From the NCBI GenBank assembly GCA_017506865.1, contig JAFCMP010000528.1, positions 186,001 through 250,000 of the forward strand: a DNA stretch of 64,000 nucleotides, given 5' to 3'. This stretch comes from Tribonema minus. Taxonomy: Eukaryota > Sar > Xanthophyceae > Tribonematales > Tribonemataceae. This document shows positions 59,560 to 64,000 of this stretch, one piece after another (the first letter of the stretch is position 1; each line of letters begins with the position of its first letter). Position numbers and translations under genes: made by a program. The notes under the pieces were generated by a model. The model saw only the letters and a program-made list of their open reading frames with translations. It searched no databases and was not told where the DNA came from.

Positions 59560-60280
59560 CATCTGTTTACTTTGCCACCACTGAAGCACACAGGAAAGCC
59601 CTGCCAAGAACTCCAAAGCATGCTTTCCATTATGGCATTTGATGCCATTGCCAACTTTGCCACCGCTGCAGCACACGCGCAAGCTGTGCTCACACGTTCA
59701 TGGCATCTGTATACATTGCCAACACTGCAGCACACAGGAAAGCCCTGCCAAGAACTCCAACACATGCTTTTATGCATGGCACTTGATACTATTGCCAATG
59801 TTGCCACCGCTGCAGCACACGCGCAAGCTGTGCTCACACGTTCATGGCATCTGTATACATTGCCAACACTGCAGCACACAGGAAAGCCCTGCCAAGAACT
59901 CCAACACATGCTTTTATGCATGGCACTTGATACTATCGCCAACGTTGCCACTGCTGCAGCACACGCGCAGGCTGTGCTGACACGTTCATGGCACTCCTCA
60001 CACCTGCACTGCAGCATACAGGAAAGCCCTGCCAAGAACTCCAACACATGCTTTCATGCATGGCACTTGATACTATTGCCAACGTTGCCACCGCTGCAGC
60101 ACACGCGCAGGCTGTGCTGACACGTTCATGGCACTCTTCACACCTGCACTGCAGCATATAGGAAAGCCCAAGATTTCTAAGACATGCTTTGAATCATGGC
60201 ATTTGATGCTATTGCCAACTGTGCCACCGCTGTAGCGCACGCGCAAGCTGTGCTCACACGCATGACATCTGTAAAGATTG
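59560..60280. repeat. Intronic minisatellite, about five units of 136-144 bases
   Basis: The phrase GCCACCGCTGCAGCACACGC (and close variants) starts units at 59659, 59803, 59947, 60087 and 60223. Units contain GGAAAGCCCTGCCAAGAACTC and ACATGCTTT. Spacing is 144, 144, 140 and 136 bases. The array lies wholly inside the first intron of the membrane-protein gene. Because 144 is a multiple of three, the array keeps frames open on both strands, but it lacks coding evidence. Confidence 0.85.
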
Positions 60281-61858
60281 TCACCACTGCAGCAAACTTG
60301 AGCAAATCTGCCAGGAAATTACAATTTGTCAAGCTCTTCCATTTAAGCTGCCTCACACGCCTGTCTACACGCTCACCATAATCAGGTCCAGGCGGACGCA
60401 CTCAGGGCCAAGAAGTGCAAACATGTGTCGAAGCGCAAGAAACTGGCAGCGTTCCGGGCGGAGAGAGCAGCCAGAGCACTGCTCCCACACACTCGAGCCA
60501 AGAGTACGAAGCGTACCAAGAAGGGATATGGTGCTCAGCGGAGGCGCACAGCTGCCAGGCTCAAGCTCGCGCGCGTTTCAAACGAGGTGAGACATCATGC
60601 TTTCAGTTCTGCGTGTAAAGTCTGGTGCCTGGGAATAAAATGCGACCTTGACCTTGGCTGACCTTTGCATCATTGCACTTGACTTTTGCGAACGCAGGCA
60701 CGTCGACTGCGCTGGTTCGCGCGCATCTACTATTGCATTGCCACCATCGTGTCACTGGCGACTCTGCTTCCGGCCGTCATGGTGATCGCCGAGCGCCCCT
60801 GGAGTGCATGTGCCGGCTTTGCCTTCAGCTGGTTTGGCAACCACGGCATCTCTAGCCGTGTCCGCATTTCCGGCTACAAGAAGTTCAACCACACGGCTGC
60901 ACGGCTTCTACTTATCGCACTGTGCATCACCACAGTGGAGGCGACCTACGGCGTGTCAACCGGTGGCTCAGCGTCAGAAGCTGGCTTCATAGCAGGAGCT
61001 GCTGCCGGAGCTCTAGTCTGCAAGAGAAGAAAGGCGGGCACAATGACACTGGTGAGTTGACGGTCGTGAAATACATATTCGTCCCCGTTTTTCAGAGTTC
61101 AAATAGAAGTCGCTAACGGGCGACGAGCTCCGTGCGTCAGGCCTAGGCTGCTCCACGAATGGTGCACTCGGTGCAACTTGAATGAAATGCGTGGACACGC
61201 TGCGAAAACTGGCTCCATGTTGATAAGCAGATGCCCAGCCAACTCTGTCACCTCGTTGTGTTGCACGCTTGCAGGCGTATGACATCATCGGCGCAGGGCA
61301 GAAGACAACCTTAGCAGTGCCGAACCACGATGAGAATCTGGGTGTGGCAGAGCAGAAGGCGGTGCAGGTGGCGGCGCTGCGTGGGTCACATGGCAGTCTC
61401 GTGAGCGCTGATTACGCGGCTGGTGACAGCGACAACAAAGATGCTGCTGACCCCGGATTTATCGCCAAGTCCAAAGCAACTGGACAGACGTTTCTCTACC
61501 TTGAAAACCTGCTAGTCCGTGAGGTGAGCAACCCTAACCTGCTGAATTTGTACACCGTTTAACCCTTAGCGAAACTGATGTTAGCGCGTCAGACTGTGCA
61601 CTCGCAGCCAGACAACGTGGCTCCAACGTCTGCTTGTCATGAGCGGGCAGAAATGACTGATCATCACGATCAAAAGCGCCTATAGTTACAGCGGTAGCGT
61701 GTTGCCAAGAATCATTTGAACGCCTCTGCCAGTACGCCGCCCCTCATGTGTGCGCAGCACGGCAGCAACAGCATTAGCAACTGGCAAAAAGGACCAAATG
61801 CTGCATTCGCTGCTATCATAACAAAGAGCACCCTGCAATGCCGCCCGTGTGGCCTTAG

Positions 61859-61879
61859 CCTAACCCTAACCCTAACCCT
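61859..61879 (+). repeat. Short interstitial telomere-type repeat
   Basis: CCTAACCCTAACCCTAACCC is just over three CCCTAA units, the complement of TTAGGG. It lies in the last intron of the membrane-protein gene, about 220 bases from the LINE end at 62101. It is flanked by ordinary sequence on both sides, so it is not a chromosome end. Confidence 0.8.
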
Positions 61880-62100
61880 GGGTTCACCAGTCCAGTTCAG
61901 GTCCCATTCGAGGTCTCCTTGTGTCAACTCAATGCAGATCATGAAAGCTGCCCTGCCTGAATGAGCTCAAACCGCGCCTCCAGACCAAAACTGGCATATA
62001 TGTACCTCGGTAGGATTGCTTGATGAAAATGTGGTCACCGTGGCGCGTACATGGTTTGCTACACCTGCATAAGCACAGCATGAGGTTATGTCCGCGTTAC

Positions 62101-64000
62101 GTATGGACTTGTATTTATAAAGGCCCAAGGGAGGCCGGGTTGCCTATGCAATCGAAAAGCTTGCGTCAACGCAGCAGCCTAGTCTGCGCTGTGCCCTAGG
62201 AGTTTGGATACCGGCGCCGCAACACAGCCCAGCATTCGCGCTCCACGTGTGTATGCCATGACGCGCTCCGCCAACTCCCGCGCCAGCGATATGCTCAGCT
62301 CAATGTGGATCTGACGCTTAACTAACCCGGCCTTGCGTAACACATCTGCCTTCCCCCCCCCTGAGCACAGTGCTGAGTGCATTGCCAACTCCTTAACAAA
62401 AAGGCTTGTCTGCTTGCCCAGCCGTCCGTACGACTCCTGCACGAATGGCACAAAAGCCCAAGATGACGTCAAGGTGCCGGTGTGGTGCTTGACCTTCGCG
62501 TCCTCCCCCACCCCAGCAGCATAGCCGTCCGTGTTCGAGGCATTTGTTTTGCCTGTCAGGTACGAGCTCGCTGTGGGCGCGCGCACACTTGTGTCTAGCA
62601 CTATTCCCTTGTTACGGTATGCACTGCTAAAGTGCAGACACCCTGGGTCAATGACTGTGTCCGCCCGATACCCCGGTACCTTGAAGACGCTAGCGTCCTC
62701 ATTGCGGACAATAGAGACATGGTGCTGTCTCAAGATGCGCTGTAGGCACCGCTTTTGGGCAGTGTGTGTCGCGTTGTGCCCCCGTATGTGCTGGCTGGGG
62801 CAGCTGATCGCATGCGTGGAGGTGGGGCTCACGTCACTGCACCGCCATGGGCACACCTCGCCCTGTATGCCCCACCCGTCTATAAAGATCGCAACCATAA
62901 TCATCGTGGCTGCTGCCATACTGGACATGGGCGCCGCACCCGGGCGGTCATTGGCAGCGGGTGGCACGCTCATCCACGCCATTGCCCCGGACGCACGCTG
63001 GCTGCGCAGCTGCGCCAGGACCCGCGCGCTAGCCTGTTGGCGGCGGCGGCTGGTGTCACGCAAGTCACCAATAAGTGTAGCCTGCGTCGGCTTGCCCACG
63101 GCACCAGCCGAGGCAGCCTCTAGGTCCTCCACGAGGCAGTCCTCGTATTGACGTCGAAGAACATTTGAAAGGCCGGCTTGTAGTCCGTGCGTGAAGTGAC
63201 CGCGCCGGCGGCGGGGCACTACCTTTCTGCAGATCTCGTCAGCATAGGCCTCCCAGTCGTCGTCGTCGTCCTCCTGCCCGCCGCTGCAGCTGCTTTCTTC
63301 CGCGCTAGTTTGTGTTTTACCGGGCGTGGAAGAGGCAGCCGCGGCAGCGGCTTGAGGGCCAGGTACGGTCGCCGCCGCAGCGGCCGCCTCGGCGCCAGGC
63401 ACAATGCCGTGGGTGTGTGGGGCTGGCTCAGTGGTCCCCGTCTCCGTGACGGCAGTTGCGGCGTAGATCGCTTGCACCGCAGTGGGGAGCGTCGACGCTG
63501 CGGCCGTTGTATCCGCTGCCCACCGTAGCAACGATGCTGGGAGCTGCTCGGCCACAGCTGTGCGTGATTTTTCGCCGCCATCAGCTGTCAGCGCTCGCGT
63601 AGAGCGTCGCACGGCCTCGATGATTGGCGGCAGTCCCTGGTCCTCGCGTATTGCGCATGAGTGCTGCGCGAACCAGGTGACTGCGCCGTGTTCGTCAGTG
63701 CCGAGCCTCAGGGCCCCTGCTGCCACAGTGGCATGAATTATTGCAGGCCGCAGTGTTGTGCATGCCTGGGCCGTGTATGCGGCTGGTGCCAGTAGCCCCA
63801 AAAGCGGCATGCCCAGACCGCCTCGTCGCTCCGGCAACCGTGACGCCCGCAGTGGCACTGCGATGTCCGTGAGTTCTGGCGGGCCCAAGCGCGGCAATAC
63901 CAGCACGCTGCCACTGCTGGCTACCTCATTGTCACCAGCAGTGCAGGCGGCCAGCAGGTGTGACTTCATGACTGCCGCGGTAGCGCAGCCGTGCAGGTGC
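62101..64000 (-). mobile_element. LINE-type retrotransposon, copy C (3' part; continues beyond the window)
   Basis: Reading on the minus strand, the element ends at 62101 (its 3' end, without poly-A) and extends past 64000. It supplies the parent sequence for copies A and B. Its left flank is GTCCGCGTTAC, so the target again ends in TAC. The 3' untranslated region is only about 78 bases (62101-62178). The right end and target duplication are outside the window. Confidence 0.85.
62179..64000 (-). CDS. C-terminal part of the LINE polyprotein with a CCHC motif and restriction-like endonuclease signature
   Basis: At least 607 codons are open on the minus strand to a stop at 62179, continuing past the window edge. 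An early segment (RLPERRGGLGMPLLGLLAPA) resembles the region just after reverse transcriptase in many LINEs; the polymerase itself must lie outside. A Thr/Ala-rich and acidic linker follows. Next comes a zinc-knuckle-type CPWRCSDVSPTSTHAISC (C-x3-C-x8-H-x3-C), then YRADTVIDPGCL with GIVLDTSVRAP, and WAFVPFVQESYGRLGKQTSL. This CCHC plus (R)-P/A-D...D arrangement matches the restriction-like endonuclease placed C-terminally in R2/NeSL-type LINEs. The ORF appears intact in the part seen, so the copy may be young. Confidence 0.72.
   Translation of the reverse strand, partial: HLHGCATAAVMKSHLLAACTAGDNEVASSGSVLVLPRLGPPELTDIAVPLRASRLPERRGGLGMPLLGLLAPAAYTAQACTTLRPAIIHATVAAGALRLGTDEHGAVTWFAQHSCAIREDQGLPPIIEAVRRSTRALTADGGEKSRTAVAEQLPASLLRWAADTTAAASTLPTAVQAIYAATAVTETGTTEPAPHTHGIVPGAEAAAAAATVPGPQAAAAAASSTPGKTQTSAEESSCSGGQEDDDDDWEAYADEICRKVVPRRRRGHFTHGLQAGLSNVLRRQYEDCLVEDLEAASAGAVGKPTQATLIGDLRDTSRRRQQASARVLAQLRSQRASGAMAWMSVPPAANDRPGAAPMSSMAAATMIMVAIFIDGWGIQGEVCPWRCSDVSPTSTHAISCPSQHIRGHNATHTAQKRCLQRILRQHHVSIVRNEDASVFKVPGYRADTVIDPGCLHFSSAYRNKGIVLDTSVRAPTASSYLTGKTNASNTDGYAAGVGEDAKVKHHTGTLTSSWAFVPFVQESYGRLGKQTSLFVKELAMHSALCSGGGKADVLRKAGLVKRQIHIELSISLARELAERVMAYTRGARMLGCVAAPVSKLLGHSAD

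Larger units (their letters stand above)
59208..61964 (+). pseudogene. Membrane-protein gene with a LINE insertion in exon 1 (unknown family)
   Basis: An ATG in good context (GCCACCATGG at 59208) begins a transmembrane segment (WCLQVVPFAILLLPLLASGI). Further exons in phase 0 are 60386-60586 (very basic), 60698-61051 (two or more hydrophobic segments: YYCIATIVSLATLLPAVMVI and AARLLLIALCITTVEA, then a Gly/Ala-rich stretch), 61275-61523 and, tentatively, 61938-61964 ending at TGA. Without the LINE piece at 59305-59441 and its duplicated target, exon 1 would run 36 codons to a GTGAGA donor at 59461. With it, the frame meets a stop (TTATAA) inside the insertion. However, the junction also forms a new GTACGT donor in the same phase, so a slightly shortened product remains possible. 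About 313 codons in the ancestral form; function unknown. Confidence 0.55.

Noticed and set aside
59455-60120. Plus- and minus-strand frames of 221 and 176 codons with internal repeats
   Set aside because: They arise from the 144-base minisatellite within an intron; the bounding exons splice around it in phase.
59560-60280. CRISPR-like array
   Set aside because: Units are contiguous, 136-144 bases long and similar throughout, with no unique spacers. It is a minisatellite in a eukaryotic intron.
61859-61879. Chromosome end
   Set aside because: Only about three telomere-type units, with ordinary genes and elements on both sides.

Overview
This window is nuclear DNA from a eukaryote, most likely a photosynthetic stramenopile (heterokont alga). 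Genes are broken by many introns of roughly 180-1,050 bases with GTGAGT/GTAAGT-like donors and CAG acceptors. Two neighbouring genes encode signal peptides followed by an A-F junction typical of stramenopile secondary-plastid targeting. A short telomere-type CCCTAA run is present, and CAG/CTG trinucleotide tracts are frequent in and between genes. A xanthophyte such as Tribonema would fit, but the species is a guess. Every exon model below was read by eye from frames, splice phase and family motifs. No search was run.

Layout. 1-9.3 kb is repeat-rich. It holds the start of a gene leaving the left edge, a decayed ORF between inverted repeats, a MITE-like element with a recognisable empty-site relative at 5.1 kb, and a poly-Gln/poly-Ala gene between direct repeats. 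9.3-19.6 kb holds a head-to-head pair: a folate-biopterin (BT1) family transporter (minus) and a small plastid-targeted protein of unknown function (plus), 105 bases apart. 21-27 kb holds a second head-to-head pair: a CDCA7-type zinc-finger protein (minus) and a DUF2237 protein (plus). 28.8-31.3 kb is a PD-(D/E)XK nuclease-like gene. 31.3-36.8 kb is mostly repeats and remnants, including a CTG-rich satellite.

36.8-38.0 kb is an intronless secreted protein combining LysM-like, thrombospondin type 1 and phospholipase A2-like domains. 38.4-40.8 kb is the wreck of a SERAC1/DUF676-like serine esterase gene, hit by a MITE-like element and a 5'-truncated LINE. 44.2-48.5 kb (minus) is a RING-H2 ubiquitin ligase with SAP-like repeats. 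49.3-53.7 kb (plus) is a LisH-CTLH-WD40 protein of the WDR26/Gid7 family. 55.8-58.4 kb is a P-loop NTPase-like gene with an apparent frameshift. 59.2-62.0 kb is a membrane-protein gene whose first exon carries a short LINE insertion. From 62.1 kb to the right edge lies the 3' part of the parent LINE, reading on the minus strand.

Functional links that can be argued: two ubiquitin-pathway genes (RING ligase and a Gid7-like CTLH subunit) lie head to head; two plastid-targeted proteins share one promoter region; and a PD-(D/E)XK nuclease-like protein and a P-loop NTPase resemble the two modules of Crinkler-type proteins, here as separate genes. Three LINE copies, two with visible target-site duplications, two MITE copies and a dead esterase gene show recent and layered mobile-element activity.
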